Of a stretch of DNA of 64,000 bases, positions 11,588 to 37,088 are shown one piece after another; the stretch's first letter is position 1; every line of letters begins with the position of its first letter. The notes beneath the pieces are model-generated. The model saw nothing but the letters and a program-made list of their open reading frames with translations, had not been told where the DNA came from and ran no database searches. The translations under genes and the position numbers were made by a program. The DNA comes from Bombyx mori (taxonomy: Eukaryota; Arthropoda; Insecta; Lepidoptera; Bombycidae), in assembly GCF_030269925.1 (NCBI RefSeq), contig NC_085121.1, forward strand, positions 15,021,501 through 15,085,500, in the 5' to 3' direction.

Positions 11588-13475
11588 AATATGATTTTTT
11601 TTAAGATCTATGCAATGATTTTTTATACAACAGATATGTTATCTTCATAGTAACTGACTCTTCAAATCTGATCGCGCCATATATATCTACATACCTACCG
11701 ATATAGTGCACACACATGTTGACAAGTAGCATTAACGAAAAGTACAAATATGGGATAAGCGCGTGAGTAAAAAATATAGCTATAATTGGAACGATTGCAC
11801 TTGTAATATTATTATTGCATTTGTTTAGACGCGACTAAAGACGAAACGTCCCAATTGGCCTGTTTTCGAGTCTTCACTTGACGTGCGCTTGAAACATATC
11901 TGCTTCTTTTTACATATAAAATATCATTGGATCTATGTATTTCCTGATTTCTTAGTATAGGCATAGTTTTGTATTTCTATGAACGACGAGTCTACCTCGA
12001 CCGCAATATTTGTTTCAAACACGACGTTGCCTTGTTCAGAGATCCACGTGTTGGGTTGTAACCAAACAGCTGACGGACCATATCAGTACAATAAACATAA
12101 GCCGCCCGGTTTTCAACCAACACGACTGTCTTCTAGCCATCTATTAAATTAACAAAAGGAGAAAAAAATACAATGCATGTGGTGATATTATTGGTGTATT
12201 GTAACAAAGTGTATTTACAAAACGAACAATTTTAATGTTTCCCATCACCATTAATACCATCACATACCGGACACACCGCTGCCGATCAAGCTATCATAAC
12301 TTCGCTCGATTGTCGCTGAAAAAAACAAAAATAACCTTTTTTTTAAATTCCGTTTATTTAACAAAATGTTATTAGTATTGAATCAACTAGATACTAAATT
12401 TTTTTTGTTGAAAAAATAAAGAGCCCATTTTATTTTTTAACATCATCTAAAAGCATTTTTCATTAGAAAAATTATAAATAATTATATATGAAAATATTAC
12501 ATTGGTCTTCGTTAGAAATAAATATTGTTCTTGAGCTTGATCTCTACACAAAAGTGTAACAAAAGATAATCTTATTAGCTTGATAAAAGACTTTTTTAGT
12601 TCAGAATTAACAATATTTTATTCGATAAAACTGAAAATTTCTTTGAATACAAATTGTAACTTTTTAATTTTATACTTCACAGCCAGAATATTTTTAATAA
12701 TTATGTACAAAAATATTAATTGAACTATCGATACATTGCTTCTGTAATGCATAAAATTTTAAAAAATATAAATAATTATGCATGCAGTCATGTCATATGA
12801 GATTTAGTTGCTTACAAAAATAAATATATACGTTTTTAACGATATATTTTTACTAAAAATATTATAAATGCGATCTACAAAATGTAAGCTGCTACTTATT
12901 AAAAATAAATAATTTGGTTCGTTTCATTATATGCGTGTCGTATTTGTTGGCAACCCCTGACGTCATTTATATAGTTCTCTTGGCCTAAAGGACTATATAC
13001 CAGGCCTTAAACTAAAAAAAAAAAGTTCTCTGATAGCTTCGACGTCTTGCTTTTAGACATCTTGATTTGATTGTCATATATTTTTTCCTAAACAGCATCT
13101 AATTTGTGATCTCTAAAATATATTCTATACCGTGATATTATCTAATACGAAAATCCAATTTTATCTTTAATAGTCATTATAATATATTGAAGAGTGATAG
13201 GCTATTTGAGTTTAAGGGACATTTTTGCAACATTACTTAGGGCCATTTAAAGTTTAAAATTTTAAATAAATATCATAACAAAAAAAAACTAGTAGAAACT
13301 AGCTGAAGATGTTTTTTTTTGTTTGCTCCATTCTTGGAGTATGAGATTAGTATCAAGCGAAATGTCGGTTAAAGTAAATAACCTTTCATGCCTCAATATA
13401 TGTTATATATACATATATATGACATCAGGTTTTACAAATATATATCAGTGAGCTACCAAAAAAAAAAAAAAACAT
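11588..13475. other. AT-rich interval without a recognisable gene
   Basis: No supported coding exon, RNA gene or repeat with clear ends. The right part must hold the 3' UTR of the aminotransferase gene, whose stop is at 13476. Short A and T runs occur throughout. Confidence 0.5.
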
Positions 13476-28258
<14,783 letters not shown>

Positions 28259-29192
28259 TTGTTTCTTTACAAAATTTTACACTGGATTAATTAAGCCGAC
28301 CGACTGAAATGATTTAAAGATAATTATTATTTGCTAATAAATATTCACCAAAAAATCGCGTAATATCATGTACGAACCTCGGCCACCTAACCTAATGTGA
28401 CCTTTGTCAATGACAATATTGTCGTAATATGTCATTGTCAATCTTTTTTTTTAATTCACCATTCAATGAAGTAGGAAACCTATCGAAATGAAACGTCAAC
28501 CAAAATTTCGTGCCACTGTGACGTCATCTGGCCACAAAACATGGCGGCTTTAGTGCTGTACAAAAGATTTCAATGTTATCAGGTTTTATCGATAAACGTT
28601 CTTGGCTCATTTTATTTTAAATATTGTTGAGTATTATTTATTTGTAGAATTTATACTTTAATGGGAAGTAAGTAGGTATATTGTTATGTGCAAATATGAT
28701 ATGATTTAGATGGGTGAAATCTAAGACAAGTTCGTCCTTCGAATTTGCCAAGTAAACGATATGATGATTTTTAAAAGTTGCTACACTGATTTTATAAAGT
28801 TGTCGTTTGTCGCAAAACATAAAGATATGGCGTAGTTCAAAGCCATCAGCCCATTTCTAGCATGCTAAATGTTATCGTATTTTGAGTACGTGTTTTTCTT
28901 AGACTATTACAATCTATTTTAATTGTTTTGCTGACTCTAAAGTCCGTAACATACTACCGCAGCGCACCACAAGGAAGGTGCGCCGCACCATTTGAATCAC
29001 TTTCGCTTGAGAGTGATTAAAATTTTAAACTTATCAAGGGACCGCGTGAAAAAAAAAAACACCTACAGAACATTTATTCATTAATTACAAACGTCATTCC
29101 TTGTGACTTCCTCTCTAAAATCACTTAATTATTAAATATTTAACAAATTTACAATAGTGTTTTACTCACTGCGGAATAAAACTATTTTATTT

Positions 29193-29195
<3 letters not shown>

Positions 29196-29247
<52 letters not shown>

Positions 29248-29586
29248 TGCCCTTGTAGGCAGACGAGCATACGGCCCACCTGATGGTGAGTGGTTACCGT
29301 CGCTCATGGACTTCAGCAATGCCAGGGGCAGAGCCAAGCCGTTGCCTACCGCTTAATACTCTCCATAAGCCTCGTTTGAAGAAGGACATGTCATAGCGCT
29401 CGGGAAACACCGTGGAGGGGAGCTCATTCCATAGCCGGATGGTGCGTGGCAAAAAAGATCTCTGGAAGCGCACTGTGGATGACCGCAGTGGCTCCAGGTA
29501 GTATGGATGAACTCTACTCCGGTGGCGGGCGGTGCGGTGGTAAAAACGAGATGCCGGTATCATCTCGAATAATTCCTCAGAGCAGA
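29196..29586 (-). mobile_element. BMC1/L1Bm-like LINE 3' fragment inserted in transposon copy A
   Basis: A T-run of about 65 bases (the poly-A tail in antisense), then the 3' UTR and the ORF2 C terminus (SFLPRTIRLWNELPSTVF on the minus strand). Copy B of the transposon lacks this block, which marks both ends of the insertion; a duplication of only about 3-4 bases (AAT) is visible. Confidence 0.85.
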
Positions 29587-30019
29587 ATGGTTCCGAAGAG
29601 ATTTTGTCGGTAGCCTTTTTCCCGAAATATCTAAACAGAATGTCTAAATATGTTTTGATGATATATTTTAAAGTGGTATTTATGATTAGTGTCATGATCA
29701 ATAGATTCCGACCGAAAAATGGATTTTTCGGATGAGGGCTCCTTAGTGAATTTAAATACATATAGATAATAGTTTTAGGGCATCGACTTTCTTGAGATCC
29801 TATAAAATACGTTTTAATTATTAGTTTTGTATGTTTTAAGCATGATAAATTATGAAATTTTATATAATCAATCATATTAAATCGATATCAAAGTCAATAA
29901 ATAATGTACAACCCAAATCAGACGGCCGAACTGACGTGACAATGACATTTGGCGCGCTAAACATGGCGGATTTTCGGCCTCATTAGACGGAGACGGAGAT
30001 ATTTACGTATATTCATGTT

Positions 30020-30336
30020 TATAACGGAACGTAATTTCCGAACGTGCGATACCGCCCCCGCCGCCGCCTTACCGCCCGCTGAGACAGAGCTCTTTGAGCG
30101 CGAAAACACACGCCCTCAGCGCGCGCGACGACGACCAGTAAAATATTGCGAGTCTTAGTTCAACTGTACGATTCTCAACACATTTTGTATTTTATGTTAG
30201 TCATTGTGTCGCTTTTATATTAAAACCTCATACCAAATCAGCGTAAACATTATTTCTATATCATCTTCGCCAACAGCCCGGAACAACGAACTCACGAAAA
30301 CTCACAAAAGCCCGCCAGTCGGACTTGTAGTGTTAA
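30020..30336 (+). repeat. 5' LTR
   Basis: Starts TATAACGG and ends GTGTTAA; identical by eye to 35484-35800. The primer-binding site follows after three bases. Confidence 0.93.
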
Positions 30337-30339
30337 AAA

Positions 30340-30351
30340 TGGCGCCCGAAC
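30340..30351 (+). promoter_or_regulatory. tRNA primer-binding site of the LTR element
   Basis: TGGCGCCCGAAC ends like the complement of a tRNA 3' end (TGG) and lies just inside the 5' LTR. It resembles the primer site of many Gypsy elements; the tRNA species was not checked. Confidence 0.8.
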
Positions 30352-30444
30352 GTTTAGCTGTAAAGTGATATTTATAAGAAATTATTGTGCCTGCATGAAC
30401 GATTTGTGTTTTCCTGACTTTACCGACTAAACCGTCGTTAAATA

Positions 30445-31248
30445 ATGCCGCCGAAGAAGATGCCCAATTCCGAGGAGCGCGACGCGAGAGCCGCGTCGCC
30501 GCCCCACGCGCCGTCGAGTGACGCGCCGCCCGCCAGTGTTTGCTTCCGCCCGGAAGACATCACCATGCTGATCGACACCCTTCAACGAACGCAGCTAGAC
30601 GCGTTCCGGGAGCTGTTAGATAGCGTCAGGCAGTCGGCGACTCCTACATTCGACCATCGGCCCGCCAACAACTTCAGCCGCTGCAAATCTGTATTCAGCG
30701 GACGCGCAGACGAGTCAGTAGAAGGTTTTATCGACGCAATAGAATCGTACAGAGACGCCGCCAATGTTCCCGATGACGTAGCCGTAAAAGGTATTTCCAT
30801 GTTGCTGACACACACCGCCGCTACCTGGTGGCAGGGTATCAAGCATCAAGTTTCTACATGGGAAGACGTCATCTCAAATCTACGAAGTGCTTTTGGTGAT
30901 CGCCGCCCACCCCACAGAATTTATGTCGACCTATTCGCAGACGGCCAGCAGCCTATGGAGAAAACCGACCTGTTTGTCGCCAGGGCTCGAGCACTCCTCG
31001 CGAAGCTACCTCGAGGCGACTTATGTGAAAAAGTGGAGCTCGATATGATATACGGATTACTGCATCATAAAATTCGTAAACGCCTTCGTAGAGAGGAAAT
31101 CACCAGTTTCAATGTTCTCCTGCAAAAAGCACGAAGTATTGAGGATTCTACGAAAGAAGCGCATACTTCAAACGCCGTCGCCGAGACATCAAAGGGTGCC
31201 GCCGCCGCCGCCCGCGCTCGATTCGAGCCGCCGCGGCCTGCAACGTAG
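30445..31248 (+). CDS. gag: Gag of the LTR element (ends at an in-frame TAG)
   Basis: 267 codons starting MPPKKMPNSEE. Residues ~85-235 look like a retrotransposon capsid domain: FSGRADESVEGFIDAIESY, AATWWQGIKHQV, RIYVDLFADGQQPMEKTDLF. The stop TAG at 31246-31248 is followed in the same frame by open sequence that contains a zinc knuckle of the form C-x2-C-x4-H-x4-C (about 31351-31392) and then pol. The nucleocapsid is therefore cut off from the capsid by this single codon. It could be a programmed read-through stop or a recent nonsense mutation; the sequence alone cannot decide. Confidence 0.85.
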   Translation: MPPKKMPNSEERDARAASPPHAPSSDAPPASVCFRPEDITMLIDTLQRTQLDAFRELLDSVRQSATPTFDHRPANNFSRCKSVFSGRADESVEGFIDAIESYRDAANVPDDVAVKGISMLLTHTAATWWQGIKHQVSTWEDVISNLRSAFGDRRPPHRIYVDLFADGQQPMEKTDLFVARARALLAKLPRGDLCEKVELDMIYGLLHHKIRKRLRREEITSFNVLLQKARSIEDSTKEAHTSNAVAETSKGAAAAARARFEPPRPAT

Positions 31249-34200
31249 CGTGTACCTACGGCCGCTGTAGAAGTTTCCCCGCGCCAACGTTCGTCAGGCG
31301 ATAACGCCGACGCCACTCCGACCGCCGAAAAACCCGAGAAACGTCGATACTGTGTTTATTGTAAAAGTTACGGTCATACGCGTGATCAGTGTCGTAAATT
31401 GTTATTAAAACAAACCGCGAATGACAGTAACGATAACGTAGTTAGTAAAGTAAATAATATTAAATGTTATGGTTGCGGTGCGAGCGGAGTCATACGTTCT
31501 AATTGTTCCAAATGTAGTTCAAATTTTAGCGCCGTCGATTTTATTCAAATACCGCGAACGCGATCGCGAAGTACAACGACCGCTGAGACATCAGCTGTTG
31601 GTAAGTCGTCCGCCCAGGTGAGTAATTTGGCAAGTTTACCTATGGTTTTTACTGGGGCTGTACCTGACTTGTGTTTATCCAGTAGTGTTCATATTGAGCG
31701 CCCAAATTATGTTAATTCATCGCTACACACTGCTCAGCCAAGTTTGGTATCACGTAATAATGTAAGTACACCCCCCGTAAATAATAATTTTGCCCGTAAA
31801 TGTAATGTAAACTCGTCCCATAAACGTGTTGATAAACAAATTATTTCAAATTTGCCGCGTTCCGACGATACGCCTTTGTTTACATACTTATCTCGTCCTG
31901 TTAAGCAGGGGGAGTGTTTTAACCGCACTCATGTACCTAGCGAATTGAAATCAGTATCTCCTAGGGAATTTTGTGTTAATCAGTGCGTCGTAAATAATAG
32001 ACATAAAGGGAAAACGAAACGTTCTCGTCAGTGTCCATCACGTGGTCCGTTACCAACTAAGGCGACCATGATTTTTTCAAGACAAAACCACAAATTCGAT
32101 AATAAAAGTAGGGTGACCAAAAATTTTTCAGGACACAACCTGGAAAGTTGTGCACCGGTTAAAGGGACCACAAATTTTAATTGTGATAGTTTTGTCACCT
32201 TTTCGTCTGTAACTTCTTCGCAAAATGGCAACGCGCGACGACCTATTTTAGGTATAGAGATTTTAGGAATCCGAGGTAGAGGTTTAATCGACACCGCAGC
32301 CAAGCGAACTGTTGCCGGTTCTTCACTCTACGCCCTACTGCAACAGCATAATCAACCTTTTGTGCGTAGTTCTATGCATGTTAAGCTCGCCGATGGTTCA
32401 ATGCAAACACGACAAATGCTGACAACGACACTTGACGTGAAGTTATTACCGTGTAAGATGATTCTCACAGAATTCGTCGTATTCCCGGACGCCCAGGATA
32501 ATGACACATTATTGGGTGTAGACTTTTTAGTAGCAGCTGGTTTAGCCATTGACTTCGATACTTCGACATGGCGCTACCAAGGTTCTGAACGAGTTTTTCC
32601 ATTGGAGTTCGAGTATCCCAGTGACCTCACGCCTTGTTCTGCTGCTGATTTCTTAAGAGAAGACGAGGGAACTATGCTGTGTCCTCCCGAGCGTGACCGC
32701 CTAGCTACTCTTCTGCAATGCAACGAGGATATCTTCAGACCAGGGGGAGACCCAACGCCGTACGCTGAACATCGTATTGATACAGGAGACCATGCGCCTA
32801 TCTCAGTCCCGCCGTATCGCCTCACACCTGCACGTAGAGAGGTCATGAAAACTGAACTTGACAAAATGCTTGCGGATGGTATTATTGAGGAATGCGAGTC
32901 TGCATGGACCTCTCCTGCTGTTTTAGTTCCCAAGAAGGATAACGGCATCCGATTTTGTGTCGACTATCGAAAGTTAAATGCTGTCACTAAAACTGATAAT
33001 TATCCACTTCCGCTCATAGACGAGCTTTTGCAGCTGACGAAGCGTCATTGTTTTATGACTTCAATAGACCTAAAGGCTGGCTATTGGCAAGTCCAGGTGC
33101 GCCCAGCTGATCGCGATAAAACTGCATTTATAACGCCGTTTGGGACATTCCGTTTCACGCGAATGCCATTCGGATTGAAGAACGCACCGTCCACGTTCCA
33201 ACGTTTGATCGATCGGTTCCGTTCTGGCTCTAGTTTACAAGGTATTGTGTTGCTGGCTTATTTGGACGATTTATTAATTATTTCTGAAGATTTTGAAAGC
33301 CATCTGGAGGACCTACGAAAAGTATTTGAACGTCTGCGTCTATTCGGTTTAAGGGCCAATCGTGCTAAGTGCTTCTTTGCTCGTCCAGAGATTAATTACT
33401 TGGGCCACGTGATAACCCCTGAAGGTATCAAGCCGGATCCCTCTAAGGTCGACGCAGTCCTACAAATGGCTAGCCCTAGAAATCTGAAACATTTAAAGTC
33501 ATTTTTACAGACGTGCTCATGGTTCAGAAAGTTTATACCAAATTTTTCGCAAGTAGCCCAACCATTAACTAAACTCACTCGTAAAAACGAGTCATGGAGA
33601 TGGGATAGTCAGCAGCAAGAAGCATTCCAGTGTCTAAAGGATAGGTTGACTTCGGCACCCATATTAGTTCAAGCAGACTATACTAAGCCTTTTGTGTTGC
33701 GAACAGACGCTAGTAACTATGCCTTAGGGGCTGTGTTGTTGCAAGGTGAGGGCATTGACGAAAAACCCATCGAGTACGCCAGTCGATTGTTGATTCCAGC
33801 TGAGAAAAATTATACCACCACCGAGAAGGAGGCTTTAGCGGTTGTTTGGGCAACCGATAAGTTCCGTGGTTATTTGGATGGACATCCGGTTTATGTAAAA
33901 AGTGACCATCAGCCTCTCAAGTGGCTCTTAACTCTCAAGACGCCCAATGGACGTCTCATCAGATGGGCTATGAAATTGCAAGCCCTGGATATTCACTACG
34001 AATACACGCCTGGTAAGGCCAATGTTGTGGCTGACACTCTTAGCCGTCCTCAGTGCGATGATACCATCCTTGACAGTTGTGATGTCTGCAATGTTATCGT
34101 CGATTTGCCACGTATAAGTTCCGCCGATTTACGTACGGAGCAGTTGGATGACCCAGAGGTTGCCAAAATCATCACTAGTCTTGAAGACCCCGAACCGGTC

Positions 34201-35622
34201 AGCACTCAATGGTTGGATAGAGGGTACCTTATGAACCAAGGTGTTTTATACCGTTATCTTCCAGATTCGGATAGTGATCAACCTCAGCTCGTGGTGCCCA
34301 TTACTATGCGTGAGAAGATTTTGCAAGAATTTCATGACGCTCCCACAGCCGGCCACCAAGGAGTGGAGCGGACCTTTAATCGGATCAGTCATAATTATTA
34401 TTTCGTTGGCATGCGCAAGTATATTGCAGATTACCTCAAGAATTGTGAAGAGTGCCAGCGTTACAAGGCATCCAATCAAAAGCCTTTTGGACTCCTACAG
34501 ACACCAGTCCTCAATCAGCGTGGAGAAGTACTCGCCATCGATCTCTTCGGACCCTTACCGGAAGGCGAGCGTGGCGAGAAATGGGTACTACTAGTTGAAG
34601 ACACCGCCACCAGGTGGGTGGAATTGTTCGCTCTGAGAGAAGCCACTGCTGAAGTTTGTGCGCCCGTACTCATTAATGAATACTTCCTTCGATATGGTTT
34701 CCCACGCCGTATTATCTCAGACAATGGTGTCCAATTTATTTCCGCCACCATGCAACAATGCATGTTTATTCTTGGCATCAAGCAAAACCTCATTCCTCTA
34801 TATCATCCAGAAGCAAATCCTGCTGAAAGGAAGAACCGGGACCTACGTACTCAGCTCTCGATATTGGTCAAAAATGAGCACCGATCATGGCCTAAATTTT
34901 TGTCTTCCGTGCGATTTTCCATGAATAGTGCCACGTGTGCCACGACAGGTGCCAGTCCCGCTCAGGTTATGTTTGCCAGAGAAATGCGTACCCCATTTGA
35001 CGCGCAGCGTGATTTTAGGGGCATACTAGATAAAGAGAATTTCCTTCCTCAAATTACTCCGTATCTCCGTAGATTTTTAGATAATTGGGATTCAATTAGG
35101 GATAGGGCTGAACATCATCAGGATGATAGGAAGTTGCAATCTGATAAAAGTCGATTATCTGGTCCCAGTTACCAAGTAGGTGATCTAGTCCTTCTCTCTA
35201 CGCACCTGCTAAGTGATGCCGCCAAAGGTAGAACGAAGAAGTTCATGCCTAAGCGTGACGGACCCTACCAGATTAGCAATATCGTTAGTCCTACTACCTA
35301 TGAGGTTACTGATTTGAATTCGCAGGTTTTAGGGAAATTTCATGCTTCTCATTTGAAGCCGTATCATAATCAAACCGGTCAGGTCTCAGCTCCAGTACAG
35401 CCTCGACGCCTGCGTGGACGGCCCCGTCTTGTTGTTTCTGCCGAGCCACTAACGAGGCGTTCTAGTGACTCGGAGGGGGAGGATATAACGGAACGTAATT
35501 TCCGAACGTGCGATACCGCCCCCGCCGCCGCCTTACCGCCCGCTGAGACAGAGCTCTTTGAGCGCGAAAACACACGCCCTCAGCGCGCGCGACGACGACC
35601 AGTAAAATATTGCGAGTCTTAG
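31249..35622 (+). CDS. pol: Pol of the LTR element (nucleocapsid knuckle, PR, RT, RNase H, IN)
   Basis: Open in the gag frame from just after the gag TAG; the first clear leucine/methionine-type start is near 31399. Numbering from 31399: a second, degenerate knuckle (CYGCGASGVIRSNC, the His position occupied by Val) near residues 24-37; protease site LIDTAAKRT near 298 (D-T-A, not D-T-G); reverse transcriptase VDYRKLNAVTKTDNYPLP and YLDD at 621; RNase H RTDASNYALGAVL near 769; integrase zinc-binding His-His-Cys-Cys near 979-1025 and D, D, E near 1047, 1107 and 1142. It ends about 139 nt inside the 3' LTR, so the last ~46 codons are LTR sequence. No frameshift was seen. Confidence 0.92.
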   Translation, partial: RVPTAAVEVSPRQRSSGDNADATPTAEKPEKRRYCVYCKSYGHTRDQCRKLLLKQTANDSNDNVVSKVNNIKCYGCGASGVIRSNCSKCSSNFSAVDFIQIPRTRSRSTTTAETSAVGKSSAQVSNLASLPMVFTGAVPDLCLSSSVHIERPNYVNSSLHTAQPSLVSRNNVSTPPVNNNFARKCNVNSSHKRVDKQIISNLPRSDDTPLFTYLSRPVKQGECFNRTHVPSELKSVSPREFCVNQCVVNNRHKGKTKRSRQCPSRGPLPTKATMIFSRQNHKFDNKSRVTKNFSGHNLESCAPVKGTTNFNCDSFVTFSSVTSSQNGNARRPILGIEILGIRGRGLIDTAAKRTVAGSSLYALLQQHNQPFVRSSMHVKLADGSMQTRQMLTTTLDVKLLPCKMILTEFVVFPDAQDNDTLLGVDFLVAAGLAIDFDTSTWRYQGSERVFPLEFEYPSDLTPCSAADFLREDEGTMLCPPERDRLATLLQCNEDIFRPGGDPTPYAEHRIDTGDHAPISVPPYRLTPARREVMKTELDKMLADGIIEECESAWTSPAVLVPKKDNGIRFCVDYRKLNAVTKTDNYPLPLIDELLQLTKRHCFMTSIDLKAGYWQVQVRPADRDKTAFITPFGTFRFTRMPFGLKNAPSTFQRLIDRFRSGSSLQGIVLLAYLDDLLIISEDFESHLEDLRKVFERLRLFGLRANRAKCFFARPEINYLGHVITPEGIKPDPSKVDAVLQMASPRNLKHLKSFLQTCSWFRKFIPNFSQVAQPLTKLTRKNESWRWDSQQQEAFQCLKDRLTSAPILVQADYTKPFVLRTDASNYALGAVLLQGEGIDEKPIEYASRLLIPAEKNYTTTEKEALAVVWATDKFRGYLDGHPVYVKSDHQPLKWLLTLKTPNGRLIRWAMKLQALDIHYEYTPGKANVVADTLSRPQCDDTILDSCDVCNVIVDLPRISSADLRTEQLDDPEVAKIITSLEDPEPVSTQWLDRGYLMNQGVLYRYLPDSDSDQPQLVVPITMREKILQEFHDAPTAGHQGVERTFNRISHNYYFVGMRKYIADYLKNCEECQRYKASNQKPFGLLQTPVLNQRGEVLAIDLFGPLPEGERGEKWVLLVEDTATRWVELFALREATAEVCAPVLINEYFLRYGFPRRIISDNGVQFISATMQQCMFILGIKQNLIPLYHPEANPAERKNRDLRTQLSILVKNEHRSWPKFLSSVRFSMNSATCATTGASPAQVMFAREMRTPFDAQRDFRGILDKENFLPQITPYLRRFLDNWDSIRDRAEHHQDDRKLQSDKSRLSGPSYQVGDLVLLSTHLLSDAAKGRTKKFMPKRDGPYQISNIVSPTTYEVTDLNSQVLGKFHASHLKPYHNQTGQVSAPVQPRRLRGRPRLVVSAEPLTRRSSDSEGEDITERNFRTCDTAPAAALPPAETELFERENTRPQRARRRPVKYCES
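35472..35483 (+). promoter_or_regulatory. Polypurine tract of the LTR element
   Basis: GGAGGGGGAGGA directly precedes the first base of the 3' LTR, the expected place for plus-strand priming. It lies inside the pol reading frame. Confidence 0.85.
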
Positions 35623-35800
35623 TTCAACTGTACGATTCTCAACACATTTTGTATTTTATGTTAGTCATTGTGTCGCTTTTATATTAAAACCTCATACCAA
35701 ATCAGCGTAAACATTATTTCTATATCATCTTCGCCAACAGCCCGGAACAACGAACTCACGAAAACTCACAAAAGCCCGCCAGTCGGACTTGTAGTGTTAA
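35484..35800 (+). repeat. 3' LTR
   Basis: 317 bp, identical by eye to 30020-30336. It contains the last ~46 codons and stop of pol. It is followed by the target duplicate ATGTT. Confidence 0.93.
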
Positions 35801-36477
35801 ATGTTTCATTTTATGTACGCACTGAAATACTGTTATATTGTTTTCCTGCGAGTTAAAGTGCTGAGTAAGAACGAGATAGATATATGTTTATGTATGTGCC
35901 TTCAAAATGGGTGCTATTTATATAAGCAATTGTACGTATAGAACAATATGTCGTGTCCCTACTATATAGGTCTATGTCACCATTGGACTCACATTTTGCA
36001 TATTTTTTTTTGGGATTTTATGACCTGGTATTTCGTTTAATGTATAAAATGCGGCATGAAACCGAATAAAAGGGTTATACATTAACATTTAATGATATTA
36101 AGGGAAATAATAAAAAAAATCCCCAACACTACAGGTGTTGTACAAGATGACTCAAAAATACCATTCCCTGTACTACGAGATCTAGAGTAATAAACATACG
36201 CGTCGAGTCTTCGTAACCCCATGGCTGTGGGCTTTCCATGGAGTTAATAAGTACCTACAATAGATAGATAAATAGATAGAATACTTAGAATAGTAACTCT
36301 ATGGGGCTTTCTGTCTTGCTGGACAGAAATGAAGTATTATGGTAGCTATACACGTATCGATACTTGCGCAAGTTGACTTGTACAAGTTTATCATTACGTG
36401 TATGGCTACCTTTAGAGTTTTCTATATAAAGGATGTCCCACAAAAATTTCGATTCATTTCGATAAAAGAATGCGTCC

Positions 36478-36722
36478 TTTTTATATTGCTTAGATATGGG
36501 AAGCCGAGCTCACGGATCATCTGATATTAAACGGTTACCAAAGCCCATAAACATCAACACTGTAAATGCCGCCACCCATCTTGAGATATGAGTTCTAAGT
36601 CTCCGATTTTACAGTACAGCGGCGGCCTTACATTTCAAACCAAAATGCATTACTGCTTCACAGCAGAAATAGGCAGGGTGGTGATACATTACTGTACGGA
36701 CTCATAGGAACACTACCACTAC
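36478..36722 (-). repeat. Diverged Bm1 SINE, truncated
   Basis: 'ttatattgcttagatatggg', 'aaacatcaacactgtaaatg', 'ccaaaatgcattactgcttc'; clearly related but about 15-20% changed by eye. Confidence 0.7.
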
Positions 36723-36810
36723 TAGTACACTACTAATACTACACACTAGCTTTAATCAGTACTACTGAGATGAAAACATATTAATTATGGTCGTACAAAT
36801 TGAGTGCATA

Positions 36811-37088
36811 TGAGTCGTCTATTATCAAAGGTGGCAATCTGTGCATTTGGACAAAACATTTTTATTGATATGTCAATACAGATTTATTTGAATATAATCG
36901 TCTCCTTCAAAGAATACGGTTCAAAACCTGCATTAAATAAAGGTTAATAGTTAACCTGTTATTTATCTATGATGTCGTTCCGAAGAGTTTTGTGACTGCC
37001 AATGGAATACAAAGTCAATAATTCGTTTTTCTGATTTACCAATCATTGTCCAAAAGTCAGATTGCCGCCTTTGATAATAGTCGACTCA
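36811..37088 (+). mobile_element. 278-bp TA-flanked MITE (family M1), copy 2
   Basis: Same TIRs as the copy at 3167 and near-identical to copy 3, TA on both sides. Confidence 0.88.

Larger units (their letters stand above)
30020..35800 (+). mobile_element. Complete Gypsy-type LTR retrotransposon
   Basis: 5,781 bp with two 317-bp LTRs that read identically, a 5-bp target duplication ATGTT (30015-30019 and 35801-35805), a primer-binding site TGGCGCCCGAAC at 30340-30351 and a purine tract GGAGGGGGAGGA at 35472-35483 abutting the 3' LTR. Order is gag, protease, reverse transcriptase, RNase H, integrase, the Ty3/Gypsy order; there is no envelope ORF. The uninterrupted transposon copy at 55514-56851 confirms both borders. 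Identical LTRs imply a recent insertion. Confidence 0.95.
28464..35976 (+). mobile_element. DNA transposon copy A (P/hAT-like), interrupted by two later insertions
   Basis: Flanked by an 8-bp duplication TCACCATT (28456-28463 and 35977-35984). The left end begins CAATGAAGTAGG and the right end finishes CTATATAGGTCTATG; the two ends are only loosely inverted (CA..TGA..AGTAGG). Transposon sequence is 28464-29195, 29587-30019 and 35806-35976, about 1.33 kb in all, matching copy B (55514-56851, inverted). The gaps are filled by an antisense LINE fragment and by an LTR retrotransposon. Subterminal 'gccatgtt' blocks and two small hairpins near 28965-29025 are shared by both copies. The left end lies 205 bp upstream of the aminotransferase start codon. 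The family name is unknown to me; the 8-bp duplication and ends starting CA suggest P or hAT. Confidence 0.85.

Noticed and set aside
29294..29875. 193-codon minus-strand frame as a host gene
   Set aside because: It is a chance fusion of the transposon frame with the antisense LINE ORF2 end; copy B shows the junction is an insertion.
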